Shown: piece after piece, positions 16,151-28,388 of the stretch
Layout of the letters: each line of letters starts with the position of its first letter
Numbering within the stretch: the stretch's first letter is position 1
Origin: JAOUEA01 sp963821935
GTDB lineage: Bacteria > Actinomycetota > UBA4738 > HRBIN12
NCBI GenBank assembly: GCA_963821935.1
Contig: CAWGFM010000005.1
Location: forward strand, 682,001-746,000
Reading direction: 5' to 3'
DNA: 64,000 nt
Notes under the pieces: generated by a model
What the model was told of the DNA's origin: nothing
What the model saw: the letters and a program-made list of their open reading frames with translations, nothing else
Database searches by the model: none
Position numbers and translations under genes: made by a program

Positions 16151-19100
16151 GCCACCGACAGCGCGAGGGCGGCCACGGCATCGACCGCTCGACACCGATC
16201 GCCTTCTCGTTCGATGGGCAGGACCTCACCGGCTATCAGGGCGATACCGTCGCGAGCGCGCTGCTGGCCAACGGGGTCGACGTCGTGTGCCCTTCTCCCA
16301 TCCTGGGCAGGCCGCGCGGTGTGTTCTCCGCAGGCCCGGAGGAGCCATGCGCGTTCGTCCAGGTGTCCGGGCCTGGGTTCGAACCGATCATGCCTGCCAC
16401 GACGATCAAGCTACTTGACCATCATGAATTGGCGGGCGTGCCCGGCGTCGGGACGCTCCCCGCTGACGACCGGGGGGCGCTCACCAGCGATCATCGGCAC
16501 CTGTACGTCGAGACGCTGGTCGTGGGCGCCGGCGTCGTGGGTCTGCGCGAGGCCTTCGAGGCAACGGTCAGGGGCGATCGGGTCCTGCTCGTGGACGAGC
16601 GGCATTGGCTCGGTGGCACCGCCACCCGCGACGACACGATCGCCGGCAGCCCGGCACTCGCATGGGTCGAGGACATGACGGCGCGCCTGGCCGCTGACCC
16701 GGACACCACCGTGCTCACCGAAACGACGGCCGCCGGGATCTACGACGACGGGTACGTGGTGGTGGTGCAACGCCTGGGATCGAAGGTACGAGTCTGGCAC
16801 GTGCGTGCAGCCCGGGTCGTGCTCGCGACCGGAGCCCACGAACGGCCGATCTCGTTCGCGGATTGCGACCGACCCGGTGTGATGCTGGCTTCCTCCGCCC
16901 GGCTCTACGCGGAGCGCTTCGGCGTGCGGACGGGGATGCGAGCGGTGGTCTTCACCACGAACCACACCGGACACGAGGTGGCGGCCGCGTTGGGTGCACA
17001 TGGGGTGCAGATCGCCGCGATCGTGGATGTCGGAACCGGCGGCCCCGCCACGGAGGAAGCTCGCGCTCGCGGCATCGATGTCCGGACCGGGTGGGCGGTC
17101 ACCGGCACCGAGGGCGATCCTCGTGTCTCAGCCGTGCACGTCGCGGGGCCCGGCGGAGCCCGGGCGACGATCGAGGCGGACCTGCTGGCGGTGTCCGGCG
17201 GCTGGAACCCGGCTGCCCAGCTCTGGCGCGGCATCGGTGGGGGCCTGCGATACGACGAGGAGCGCGCCTGTTTCGTGCCCGATGGCGGCGCACCGCCGTG
17301 GCTGGAGATCGTGGGCGCCGCTGCGGGCGACGTGCCCACGTCGGCGCCGTTCTGGTACACCCCAGCGCCCGATCTCTCTCGCCATTTCATCGACCTGCAG
17401 CGAGACTCCACGGTCGCCGACGTCTTGGACGCCGTGGGACACGACCTGCGCTCGACCGAGCACGTCAAACGCGCCACCTACATCGGCACGGCCATCGACC
17501 AAGGACGCACCAGCGGTGTGCTGACCGCTGCCATCGTGAACCAGGCGTGGGGGTCCGGCCCCGGAGGGCAGGGACCCACGAATGCTAGGCCGCCCTACAC
17601 GCCGATCCCGTACGCCGCGCTGGCGGGCCGCGACCGAGGACCCCGGCTCTTGGATCCCGTGCGCACGACCCCGATCCATGCACAGCATGTCGCGCGCGGT
17701 GCGGTGTTCGAGAACGTGGGGCAGTGGAAGCGGCCCTGGTACTTCCCGAACCGGCCCGGTGAGCCCATGGAGGATGCGGTGCTTCGTGAGTGCGCCGCCG
17801 TTCGGACGACGGCCGGGGTCCTCGACGCTTCGACCCTTGGCAAGATCGACGTCACCGGACCCGACGCCGCGTCCTTCCTCGACCGGATGTACACGAACCG
17901 CATGTCAACCCTGGCGGTGGGCTCCATCCGGTACGGCATGATGCTGGGCCTGGACGGCATGGTGGTCGATGACGGCGTCGTGATGCGGTTGGCCACCGAC
18001 CGGTTCTTCGTGACCACCACGACCGGCGGCGCAGCCGCCGTGCTCGACCGCTTCGAGGAATGGCTCCAGACCGAATGGCCGGAGCTGCGGGTCCACTGCA
18101 CCGGCATCACCGAGCAGTGGGCGACCGTGGCTGTGAACGGCCCGCGCGCACGCGACGTGCTCGATGCGGTCGGGACCGATCTCGACCTCGATGCTGCGGC
18201 GTTCGGCTTCATGTCCTGGCGCGACGGCACCGTGGCCGGACTGCCCGCCCGCGTGGCACGCGTGAGCTTCACCGGAGAGTTGGCGTTCGAGATCAACGTT
18301 GCGGGCTGGCACGGGCCGGCCATCTGGGAAGCCGTGATGATCGCAGGGGCGCCATCCGGGATCACACCGTACGGCACCGAGGCGATGCACGTGCTTCGTG
18401 CCGAGAAGGGGTTCGTGATCGTCGGCCAGGACACCGACGGCACGGTGACCGCGGATGACCTGGGCATGTCGTGGCTCGTCCGTACGGACGATTCCGACTT
18501 CATCGGCCGGCGATCCCTCGCGAGACCCGATACGGCCCGCTCGGGGCGCAAGCAACTGGTGGGCGTGCTCCCGACCGACCCCCAGTCGTTGCTCCCCGAA
18601 GGCGCGCAACTAGTGGCACCGGAGCACTCGGAAGCAGCGCCGCCCGTGCCCATGCTCGGCCACGTCACGTCCAGCTATCGCAGCGCCGCCGACGGTCGCA
18701 CGTTCGCGCTGGCGATGGTGGCGGGGGGGCGCGCACTCCGCGGCTCGACCGTCGTGGCTCCGATCCCCGGCGGCGACGCGATCGAGGCAACGATCTCCGA
18801 GCCCGCGTTCTTCGATCCGGAGAACGTTCGGCGTGAGGGCGTCCCGGGCGGCACCTTCACGCATGGCGCGGCGCCGGCCCTCCTCGATCCGATCGGCGCT
18901 GCTCGCGACCCGCTGACGTCTCGCCTTTCCGACCTGCCTCGGATCGAGAGCCTCACCGGCGGGTCGGTCCGCGTGAGTCATCGACCGTTCATGGCACAGG
19001 TGAACCTGCAGCTCGATCCCTCCACAGTGGGCGCACTGCCGTTCCTGCTCCCGCGTGAGCCGAACACCGCGTGGGAGGGGGACGGCCGGGTCGTCCTGTG

Positions 19101-19461
19101 GCTGGGGCCGGCCGAGTGGTTGATCCTGGGCCAACGCCATGACGGCGACGACATCATGCGGATGCTCGGGAACGAGCTCGGGGATGCGCACCGTTCCGTG
19201 GTCGACGTCAGCGCCAACCGGGTCGCATTCCAGCTTGCCGGCCCGCGGCGCATGGAGCTGCTGGCGCGAGGCTGCTCCTTGGACCTGCACCCGCGATCAT
19301 GGGCGGCCGGTCGGTGCGCCCAGACGCTGCTGGGCAAGGCGCAGGTCATCCTGCACGAACGGGCCGACACCACGACCGCCTTGGTCAGGACCTCGTTCGC
19401 GGACTACCTGGTCGACTGGCTCCTTGCGGCCGCAGAGACGTTCGAGGGCCGAGCGCCCTAG
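16147..19461 (+). CDS. soxA: Sarcosine oxidase alpha-gamma fusion protein
   Basis: 1104 aa from a GTG overlapping the soxD stop. Order of domains: N-terminal region with FSFDGQDLTGYQGDTVASAL; NAD-binding TLVVGAGVVGLREAFEA near residue 122; a disulfide-reductase-like middle; a GcvT/THF-binding domain from about residue 528 (GVLDASTLGKIDVTGPDA, FTGELAFEINV, EKGFVIVGQDTDG). From about residue 906 there is a complete SoxG-like domain (VRVSHRPFMAQVNLQ, LWLGPAEWLILGQ, VDVSANRVAFQLAG, FADYLVDWLLAA). Gamma is normally a separate gene. The linker before the NAD site is some 50 residues shorter than usual. The gene ends tail-to-tail with the MTHFR gene, sharing CTAG. Confidence 0.92.
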   Translation: MSHRQREGGHGIDRSTPIAFSFDGQDLTGYQGDTVASALLANGVDVVCPSPILGRPRGVFSAGPEEPCAFVQVSGPGFEPIMPATTIKLLDHHELAGVPGVGTLPADDRGALTSDHRHLYVETLVVGAGVVGLREAFEATVRGDRVLLVDERHWLGGTATRDDTIAGSPALAWVEDMTARLAADPDTTVLTETTAAGIYDDGYVVVVQRLGSKVRVWHVRAARVVLATGAHERPISFADCDRPGVMLASSARLYAERFGVRTGMRAVVFTTNHTGHEVAAALGAHGVQIAAIVDVGTGGPATEEARARGIDVRTGWAVTGTEGDPRVSAVHVAGPGGARATIEADLLAVSGGWNPAAQLWRGIGGGLRYDEERACFVPDGGAPPWLEIVGAAAGDVPTSAPFWYTPAPDLSRHFIDLQRDSTVADVLDAVGHDLRSTEHVKRATYIGTAIDQGRTSGVLTAAIVNQAWGSGPGGQGPTNARPPYTPIPYAALAGRDRGPRLLDPVRTTPIHAQHVARGAVFENVGQWKRPWYFPNRPGEPMEDAVLRECAAVRTTAGVLDASTLGKIDVTGPDAASFLDRMYTNRMSTLAVGSIRYGMMLGLDGMVVDDGVVMRLATDRFFVTTTTGGAAAVLDRFEEWLQTEWPELRVHCTGITEQWATVAVNGPRARDVLDAVGTDLDLDAAAFGFMSWRDGTVAGLPARVARVSFTGELAFEINVAGWHGPAIWEAVMIAGAPSGITPYGTEAMHVLRAEKGFVIVGQDTDGTVTADDLGMSWLVRTDDSDFIGRRSLARPDTARSGRKQLVGVLPTDPQSLLPEGAQLVAPEHSEAAPPVPMLGHVTSSYRSAADGRTFALAMVAGGRALRGSTVVAPIPGGDAIEATISEPAFFDPENVRREGVPGGTFTHGAAPALLDPIGAARDPLTSRLSDLPRIESLTGGSVRVSHRPFMAQVNLQLDPSTVGALPFLLPREPNTAWEGDGRVVLWLGPAEWLILGQRHDGDDIMRMLGNELGDAHRSVVDVSANRVAFQLAGPRRMELLARGCSLDLHPRSWAAGRCAQTLLGKAQVILHERADTTTALVRTSFADYLVDWLLAAAETFEGRAP

Positions 19462-20357
19462 CCGTCGACGTCGTCCAGCGACACGAGCATGCGTCGTTGC
19501 CAGTCCACCGTCGCCTGCACCTGGTTGAACGTGAACAGGTGCAGCGCTTCGACGCACGCGTCGGGGTTGACGTACGCCGGCCCCAGGCCTTCCAGGAGTG
19601 CGTCGGGCCCGAACTTGCCCGGGGTCAGCAGCGAGCCCACCAGGCGCCGGTTCTTCTTCAGATAGCGCGCACTGTCGGCGATGCCGATGCGGGTGCTGAT
19701 CGTCATGAGCTTCGTGAGCTCGGCGACCCCAGGGGTGCCCACGTGCACCGGCAGCGTGACGCCCCGGGCGCGCATGTCCCCGATCCACCGCACGATCGCA
19801 CCGGGGTTGAACGACATCTGCGTCGTCATGTACCTGGCGAACGGCTGCTTCTCCAACAGCACCTCGAGCAGACGCGCGTCAGCGATGTCGACGTGTCCTT
19901 CCGGATAGCCCGGCACCCCGATCTCGGTGAACGGATGGCCGGACTCATCGATAGCCCTGAGCAGGGCGAGACCGTCGTGGTAGACGCCTCGGTCCTTCGC
20001 GTCGCCGCCCACGACGAACGCGCGGGTGATCCCTGCGACCTCGCATCGCTGCAGCAGCTCGGACAGATGAGCATGATCGCGGATCATGTGCGCCGACAGA
20101 TGCGGCACCACGACATGCCCGCGCTCGGCGAGCGCTTCGCCCACGTCCAGGGTCGACTCGATGCCATGACTGGGACTGGCGGTGACGGTCACCGTGGCTC
20201 CGTGCGGGAGCGCTTCGGCGGCCTCCATGACGTTCGAGAGCGGGATCACTTCGAACTTGGGACGGGCGACGATCCCGCGCAGCACCGCTCGCTGCTCGGA
20301 GGTGAGCCCGCTGCCACTTCGTTTCCTTCGCACCGCCATCGTGCTGGTTCGCCTCAC
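19458..20357 (-). CDS. 5,10-methylenetetrahydrofolate reductase-like protein
   Basis: 299 aa. TIM-barrel MTHFR pattern: VTVTASPSHGIESTLDVG near the N-terminus, VVPHLSAHMIRDHAHL, FVVGGDAKDRG, IGVPGYPEGH, FMTTQMSFN-like (YMTTQMSFNPGAIVRWI) and LPVHVGTPG. In this operon it would most sensibly run in the oxidative direction, turning methyl-THF from corrinoid-dependent demethylation into methylene-THF; that direction is inferred. The GTG at 20357 overlaps the stop of the mttB-like gene (GTGA). ATG 20339 is an alternative start. It is the last gene of the demethylation operon. Confidence 0.88.
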   Translation of the reverse strand: MRRTSTMAVRRKRSGSGLTSEQRAVLRGIVARPKFEVIPLSNVMEAAEALPHGATVTVTASPSHGIESTLDVGEALAERGHVVVPHLSAHMIRDHAHLSELLQRCEVAGITRAFVVGGDAKDRGVYHDGLALLRAIDESGHPFTEIGVPGYPEGHVDIADARLLEVLLEKQPFARYMTTQMSFNPGAIVRWIGDMRARGVTLPVHVGTPGVAELTKLMTISTRIGIADSARYLKKNRRLVGSLLTPGKFGPDALLEGLGPAYVNPDACVEALHLFTFNQVQATVDWQRRMLVSLDDVDG

Positions 20358-21894
20358 ACGTTCGAGTCCGGGAAGGACGCCTTCTTCTGGTCGACCCAGT
20401 CACGCAGTTCTTGATCGACCGCCTCGTCGATCGGCGGAGCCTCGTACTCGGCCAAGGTCTTCTTCCAGATGGCGTTCGCTCTGGCGATCGAGTCCTGCGC
20501 GCCCTCGATCTCCCACTGCTCGAACGAGTTGTTGTCGGCGACCGAGCTGCGGAAGAACGCCGTCTCGAAGTTGGCGAGCGTATGCGCCGTGCCCAAGAAG
20601 TGCTGACCCGGTCCGTTCTCGATGATGGCCTCCACGGCTTGCCCGTTCGGGCTGAGGTCGACGCCGGAGGCCATGGCCGCCATCATGCCGCACTGATCCA
20701 GGTCCATGACGAACTTCTCGTAACCCATGGTCAGTCCGCCCTCGAGCCACCCCGCCGCGTGGAGCACGAAGTTGACCCCGCCCAAGATGGTGGGCTGCAG
20801 GGTGTTGGCGGACTCGTACGCGGCCTGCGCGTCGGGAACCTTCGACGCGGTGAGCGAGCCTCCGCTACGGAACGGCACACCCAGCCGGCGAGCGCAGTGC
20901 GCCAGCGAGTAGAGGACCAACGCCGGTTCGGGCGTGCCGAACGTGGGCGCGCCCGACTGCATCGACATCGACGAGGCGAACGAACCGAACACCACCGGCG
21001 CCCCGGGACGCACCAACTGGACGTAGGCCATGCCCGCCAGCGCTTCTGCCAGCGTCTGCGCGGCGGCTCCGGCCACGGTGGCCGGTGACATGGCTCCCGC
21101 CAGGATGAAGGGCGTCATGATCACGGCCTGGTTCGCCTGCGCGTAGGTTCGAGCCGCGCCAAGCATGGAGGAATCCCACACCAGCGGTGAGTTCGCGTTG
21201 ATCAGACTCATGACGACGCAGTGGTCCTCGAGGTAGTCGGCGCCGAATAGGATCCGAGCCATATCGACCGTGTCCTGCGCTCGCATCGGATGGGTCACCG
21301 AGCCCATGAACGGACGGTCGGAGTAGCGCATGTGCGCATAGACCATGTCGTAGTGGCGCTTGTTCACCGGCAGGTCGACCGGCTCGCACACCGTGCCTCC
21401 CGAGTGGTGCAGGAACGGCGACGCGTACGCCAGCTTCACGAAGTTGCGGAAGTCCTCGATCGTGCCGTACCGGCGGCCGCCGTCAAGGTCGCGCACGAAG
21501 GGCGAGCCGTAGGCGGGCGCCAACACCGTGGCGTCACCACCGATCTGCACGTGGTTGTTCGGATCGCGCGCGTACTGCGTGAACGTCGACGGCGCGGTGG
21601 CCTGCACGATCTGGCGGCACATCCCCTTCGGGAATCGCACGAGCTCCTCGACCACGTCGGCGCCGGCCTGCTTGAACAGCTCGAGCGCATCGGGCGCACC
21701 GTGCACCTCGATGCCGACCTGCTCCAAGATCGTCTCGGCGTTCTGCTCGATCAGCGAGACACCCTCGTCCGACAACACTTCGACCGGACGCAGCGTCCGC
21801 GTGATGAAGGGGATCTTCTCAACCACAGCGTGCAGGCGCGCGGCCTGCCGGGCCTCGCGGCCGCCACCGCGTCGGCGGCGCGGTGCGTCCTCGC

Positions 21895-21898
<4 letters not shown>
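20354..21898 (-). CDS. MttB/MtgB-family trimethylamine (glycine betaine) methyltransferase, non-pyrrolysine
   Basis: 514 aa. COG5598-type methyltransferase: TLRPVEVLSDEGVSLIEQNA, VHGAPDALELFKQAGADV, SVTHPMRAQDTVDMARILFG, AGAMSPATVAGAAAQTLAE, GSFASSMSMQSGAPTFGTPE, and the C-terminal GPGQHFLGTAHTLANFETAFF. The frame is uninterrupted, with no in-frame UAG, so it belongs to the non-pyrrolysine branch whose characterised member MtgB demethylates glycine betaine. It would pass the methyl group to the corrinoid protein at 25202-25900. The N-terminus is Arg/Gly-rich (PRRRRGGGREARQAAR). ATG overlaps the ASKHA gene stop. Confidence 0.9.
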
Positions 21899-23942
<2,044 letters not shown>

Positions 23943-23946
<4 letters not shown>

Positions 23947-24869
23947 GACGCCGGCGCCTCGATGTTGCCCCCGCGCCGGCCGGCTCGGCCGCCGCGGCGA
24001 CGACCACCTTCGGACTGGCCCGACCCACCCTCGCGATATCGCGCGATCCATGCGGCGCAGTCCTGGTCGTTGCCCATGAGCACGTCGGCCGCCATGACCG
24101 CCTGACGAACCTCGGCATGCAGCGGGCTCGTGATGGCGCTCGTCATGCCGCTCGCGATCGCCATGGCCAGGAACGCCCCGTTGATGCCGTTGCGGTTGGG
24201 CAGGCCGAACGAGATGTTGGAGGCCCCGCACGTCGTGTTGACGCCGAGCTCGTCGTGCAGCCGTCGCACCAGGGCGAAGACCTGTCGGCCGGCGGTGCCC
24301 ATGGCGCCGATGGGCATCACCAAGGGGTCGACCACGATGTCGTGTGCCTCGATGCCGTGGTCCGCGGCGGCGCGGACGATCTTCTCCGCCACCGCGAACC
24401 GCACGTCGGGATCTTCGCTGATGCCGGTCTCGTCGTTCGTGATGGCGACGACGGCGGCGCCGTGCTTGGCCACGAGCGGCAACACGCTCTCGATCCGCTC
24501 GTCCTCTCCCGTCACGGAGTTCACCAGTGGCTTGCCCTGGTAGGCAGCCAAACCGGACTCCAACGCCGCGACGATCGACGAGTCGATGGACAGCGGCACG
24601 TCGGTCAGCGACTGCACCAACCGGATGGTCTCGGCCAAGATCGCCGGCTCGTCGGCCAACGGGATGCCGGCGTTGACATCCAGCATGTGCGCGCCGGCGG
24701 CGACCTGCGCGTGGGTGTCGGCCACCACGGTCGAGAAGTCACCGGCCTTCATCTCCTCGGCCAGCTTCGTGCGCCCGGTGGGGTTGATCCGCTCGCCGAT
24801 CACCACGAACGGCCGGCCCGTTCCGATCACGACCTCGCGGGTCGCCGACGACACGACCGTGTCGGTCAC
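23943..24869 (-). CDS. Methyltetrahydrofolate:corrinoid methyltransferase (MtgA/MtrH-like, pterin-binding fold)
   Basis: 308 aa. DHPS-like pterin-binding TIM barrel: VVIGERINPTGRTKLAEEM, GAHMLDVNAGIPLADE, PLSIDSS, PLVNSVTGEDERIES, AITNDETGISED, DIVVDPLVMPIGAM, TTCGASNISFGLPNRNGING. It would transfer the methyl group from the methylated corrinoid protein to THF. The C-terminal tail (GGRRRGGRAGRRGG) is RG-rich and outside the barrel. GTG start overlapping the stop of the upstream small gene. Confidence 0.91.
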
Positions 24870-25189
24870 GAGGACCGGCCCTGGTCGGACTCCGCCCGGA
24901 TGCCCCCGCTTCGGACGAGCGAATCCAGCATCGCATCCCCGAACGCCTGCTCCAGACGGTGCGCTTCGGCATCTGCCTCACCCTGGAGATCGTCGCCGCA
25001 ACCGCGGGTCTCTCGTCGCCACTGCTCCAGATACTCGTCGGTGCCGATCAGGCCCACGCGCGTCGCGGCCATGTCGATCGCTTCTTGGAACCGCTCGGAC
25101 AGAGGCGCCGCGGCGCGTGCACGACCGGAACCCTTCACGTTCACCTGCGCAGGGATGTCTCGCCACCAGATCACCGTGAGGTCTGCCAT
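24866..25189 (-). CDS. Small 'virulence factor'-fold protein (PF13769-like) in the methyltransferase operon
   Basis: 107 aa. It opens with DLTVIWWRDIPAQVNVKGSG and continues AAPLSERFQEAIDMAATRVG and DEYLEQWRRE, which I recognise as the conserved core of the 'virulence factor' family. Despite the name nothing here relates to virulence. It is embedded between the corrinoid protein gene (12 nt gap) and the methyl-THF methyltransferase gene (4 nt overlap), so it is very likely a working part of corrinoid-dependent demethylation, perhaps an assembly or activation factor. That role is inferred from position only. Confidence 0.7.
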   Translation of the reverse strand: MADLTVIWWRDIPAQVNVKGSGRARAAAPLSERFQEAIDMAATRVGLIGTDEYLEQWRRETRGCGDDLQGEADAEAHRLEQAFGDAMLDSLVRSGGIRAESDQGRSS

Positions 25190-25201
25190 CGGTCCACGTC
25201 C

Positions 25202-25900
25202 TCAGGCGCTCGCGGTGGCGGCACGCTTGGCCAACACCAGGGCCTGCGCGGTCTCGGCCGCCACGGCGGCGTCCCGACAGTAGGCGTCGGCGCCCACGGC
25301 CTCGCCGAACTCCTCGTTGAGCGGCGCGCCGCCCACCAGCACGATGTAGTCCTCGCGGATGCCCTTGGCCACCAGCTCGTCGATCACGACCTTCATGTAC
25401 GGCATCGTCGTGGTGAGCAGCGCGCTCATGCCCAAGATGTCGGGCTTGTGTTCTTCCAGCGCGGCCAGGTAGTCCTCCACCGGATTGTTGATGCCGAGGT
25501 CGATCACGTCGAACCCGGCGCCTTCCAGCATCATGCCCACCAGGTTCTTGCCGATGTCGTGGATGTCGCCCTTCACCGTGCCGATCACGATCGTACCCAT
25601 GCGCTCGGCCCCGGTCTCCGCCAGGAGCGGGCGAAGGATCGCCATGCCGGCCTTCATGGCGTTGGCGGCCAGCAGCACCTCGGGCACGAACAGGATGCCG
25701 TCGCGGAAGTCGATGCCCACGATCCGCATGCCCTCGACCAAGGCTTCGTTGAGCACCCGGTCGGCGCCCCACCCACGACCCAACAGGATGTTGGTCCCCT
25801 CGGCGATCTCGTCGGCCAGGCCGTCGTAGAGGTCGTCGTGCATCTGGGCGGTGAGGTCCTCATCCGACAGCGAGGAAAGATCGAGCTCTTCGTCGGTCAT
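25202..25900 (-). CDS. Corrinoid (B12-binding) methyl-carrier protein, MtgC/MttC-like
   Basis: 232 aa. N-terminal helical cap domain (ILLGRGWGADRVLNEALVEG, FVPEVLLAANAMKAGMAILR), then a Rossmann B12 domain with GDIHDIGKNLV, the DxHxxG motif whose His coordinates cobalt (about residue 117), and LLTTTMPYMKVVIDEL and VLVGGAPLNEEFGEAVGADAY. It shuttles a methyl group between the MttB-like enzyme and the methyl-THF methyltransferase. The N-terminal Asp/Glu/Ser-rich 15 residues are an acidic contrast to the Arg-rich tails of its partners. Confidence 0.93.
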   Translation of the reverse strand: MTDEELDLSSLSDEDLTAQMHDDLYDGLADEIAEGTNILLGRGWGADRVLNEALVEGMRIVGIDFRDGILFVPEVLLAANAMKAGMAILRPLLAETGAERMGTIVIGTVKGDIHDIGKNLVGMMLEGAGFDVIDLGINNPVEDYLAALEEHKPDILGMSALLTTTMPYMKVVIDELVAKGIREDYIVLVGGAPLNEEFGEAVGADAYCRDAAVAAETAQALVLAKRAATASA

Positions 25901-25919
25901 CTCTTCCAGCCCTCCTCGT

Positions 25920-28388
25920 TCAGCTCTTGAGGCGTTCGCCCTTGGGATCCCACGACGGATCGGGGCTCACGGTCGCCGCCAGCCGGCGTCCGAAGTACTC
26001 CACCTGCATCGGGGTGCCTTCCACGGCCAGCTCCACCGGGAGGTAGGCGTAGACGACGCACCGGCCGATCGAGTAGCCGTAGGCGGCCGACGTGACGTAT
26101 CCGGCCAATCGATCGCCGGACCACACGGGCTCCTTGCCCATCACGACATCGGCGGGATCGTCCAGCGTCATGCACGTGAGCTTTCGCTCCGGACCGCCGG
26201 CATCGCGGATCCGTTCCAGGGCGTCCCGGCCCTGGAAGTCCTTGTCCCACTTCACCGCGAAGCCCAGGCCCGCTTCCAGCGGATCGTGCTCGGTGTCGAT
26301 GTCCTGGCCCCACAGGCGGTAGCCCTTCTCCAGCCGCAGCGAGTCGAAGGCGCCGCCGCCGACGGCGGTGATCCCATGTTCCTGCCCGGCCTCCCACACC
26401 AGGTCCCATGCCCGGTCCCCCATGGCGATCTGGCCGTACAACTCGTAGCCCAGCTCACCTGCGTAGGAGATGCGCTGCGCCCAGACCGGGCTGACCTCGC
26501 CCAGCTGTAGGTAGCGGGCCGTCATGTACGGGAACGCCTCGTTCGACAGGTCGGCGACCGTCACGGCCTGCAGCACGTCCCGGGCGCGGGGCCCCCACAG
26601 TCCCAACGCGAAGAGCGAGCCGGTCCGCTCGGTGATCGCGACGGAGGCGTCGTCATCGATCTGCGCACGCAGCCATGCGAGATCGTGCTGTCCGCTGCCG
26701 CCGCCCGTCACCACGCGGAACAGATCCTCGTCCTTGCGGATCACGGTGAGGTCACACCGGATGCCACCGCGGGGCGTCAGCATCGCCGTGTACACGATGG
26801 AGCCCACCGGCCGGTCGATCCGGTTCGCGCAGATCCGTTCGAGGCTTGCCAGCGCGTCCGGCCCGTGCACATCGAACTTCGCGAACGCGGTGATGTCGAA
26901 CAGCCCCACCAGCTCACGGGTGGCGATGTGCTCCGCACCGACCGCCGGCGACCACTGCTCGGCGGCCCATGCATCGCGCGTCGCCCACGGTGCGTCGGCG
27001 GGCACCAGCCCCTCGTTGACGGCGTACCACTGTGGCCGCTCCCAGCCCGCCCCCGAGAAGAACTCGGCTCCCAGCCCCCGCTGCCGCTCATGCCATGGGG
27101 CCAGCTTGATCTTGCGGGGCCGCGCCATCTGCTGCAGCGGGTGGATGATGTCGTACACCTCGCGGTACTGCTGCTTGCCGCGTTCCACCACGTACGGCGG
27201 CGACATCTGGAACGGGTAGAACCGGTTGGCATCGGCCTCGGCCAGGTCGTAGGTGGGCTCACCGTTCACCATCCACTCGGCGACCTGTTGCCCCATGCCG
27301 CCGGCGTGTGTGACCCACACGGCTTCGCAGACCCAGACACCGCGAGCGGACGTGCTCTCACCCACGATGGAACCGGCGTCGGGCGTGAACGAGAACATGC
27401 CGTTGATCGAGCGCGTGGGGTCGGATGGATGCAGGTGGCCTGCCAGCGCGGGCAGCAGGCGGTTCGCCTCAGCCTCGGCGACATCGAAGTCCCGAGGCGT
27501 GAACGGCATGAGCGACGGCTGCGTCGCGCCACCCGGCGGACGGATCGCATCCTGCGGCGTCACGATCGGCTCGTGCCGGTAGCTCCCGACACCGTAGTGG
27601 TCCTCCCGGTGCCGGAAGTACATCGCCATGTCTTGGTGACGAAGGATCGGATGGACGATCTCGCGGGTCTCCCCGGCCAGCTCCGGGATGGGATCGGTCC
27701 ACACCAGCTGGTGCTGCACGGCGATCAGTGGGATCGGGACGCCCGCCAGCGCTCCGACGCTGGGCCCCCAGATGCCGGCGCAGATCAGGACCCGCTCGCA
27801 CTCGATCGAACCGGCATCGGTGTGGACGGCGCGCACCCGCCCGTCGGTGATGTCGAAACCCGTCACCGTGATGCCGCCCTCGAAGGCGACCCCTCGCGCC
27901 TCCGCCGTGCGTGCGAGCGAGGCCACCACACGCACCGCCTTGGCAACGCCGTCGCTGGGAACCCAATAGCCACCCAGGACCCGTGACGGATCGACCAGCG
28001 GGATGCGTTCGGCGACCTCGGCGGGCGTCAGCTGGGCCGTGTCGTCGATGCCGAACGAGCGCGCGAACCCCTGCCGGCGTTCCAGCTCCCGCAGGCGCTC
28101 CGGCGTGGTGGCGACCTCGATCGACCCGGTCCCGAACCAGGCAGGCAGGTCGTCCTCGCCATGGTGCCCGTAGAGAGCGACGGTGTCCTGCGCGATGCGG
28201 CACATCGTGCGTGAGCCGTTCGTCTGGAACACCAGGCCCGGCGCGTGCGATGTGGATCCACCGGTCTCGAACAAGGGACCCTGGTCGATCACGACGACGT
28301 CGGGCGCGCCGAGCTCGGCAAGGTGATAGGCCGCGCTCGCACCGACGATGCCGGCGCCGATGACCACCGTCTGTGCGCGATCGCGCAT
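25920..28388 (-). CDS. Dimethylglycine/sarcosine dehydrogenase-like flavoprotein with C-terminal GcvT domain
   Basis: 822 aa. FAD motif TVVIGAGIVGASAAYHLAEL near residue 5; GGSTSHAPGLVFQ keeps the His that binds FAD covalently in DMGDH. The FAO_M region is followed by a THF-binding GcvT domain (FDITAFAKFDVHGPDAL, then YTAMLTPRGGIRCDLTV, SYAGELGYELY, LRLEKGYRLWGQDID). It would oxidise an N-methylglycine and deliver the carbon to THF. The ATG at 28388 has GGAG eight nt upstream. The longer frame to 28436 runs through the operator and is rejected. First gene of the seven-gene demethylation operon. Confidence 0.9.
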   Translation of the reverse strand: MRDRAQTVVIGAGIVGASAAYHLAELGAPDVVVIDQGPLFETGGSTSHAPGLVFQTNGSRTMCRIAQDTVALYGHHGEDDLPAWFGTGSIEVATTPERLRELERRQGFARSFGIDDTAQLTPAEVAERIPLVDPSRVLGGYWVPSDGVAKAVRVVASLARTAEARGVAFEGGITVTGFDITDGRVRAVHTDAGSIECERVLICAGIWGPSVGALAGVPIPLIAVQHQLVWTDPIPELAGETREIVHPILRHQDMAMYFRHREDHYGVGSYRHEPIVTPQDAIRPPGGATQPSLMPFTPRDFDVAEAEANRLLPALAGHLHPSDPTRSINGMFSFTPDAGSIVGESTSARGVWVCEAVWVTHAGGMGQQVAEWMVNGEPTYDLAEADANRFYPFQMSPPYVVERGKQQYREVYDIIHPLQQMARPRKIKLAPWHERQRGLGAEFFSGAGWERPQWYAVNEGLVPADAPWATRDAWAAEQWSPAVGAEHIATRELVGLFDITAFAKFDVHGPDALASLERICANRIDRPVGSIVYTAMLTPRGGIRCDLTVIRKDEDLFRVVTGGGSGQHDLAWLRAQIDDDASVAITERTGSLFALGLWGPRARDVLQAVTVADLSNEAFPYMTARYLQLGEVSPVWAQRISYAGELGYELYGQIAMGDRAWDLVWEAGQEHGITAVGGGAFDSLRLEKGYRLWGQDIDTEHDPLEAGLGFAVKWDKDFQGRDALERIRDAGGPERKLTCMTLDDPADVVMGKEPVWSGDRLAGYVTSAAYGYSIGRCVVYAYLPVELAVEGTPMQVEYFGRRLAATVSPDPSWDPKGERLKS

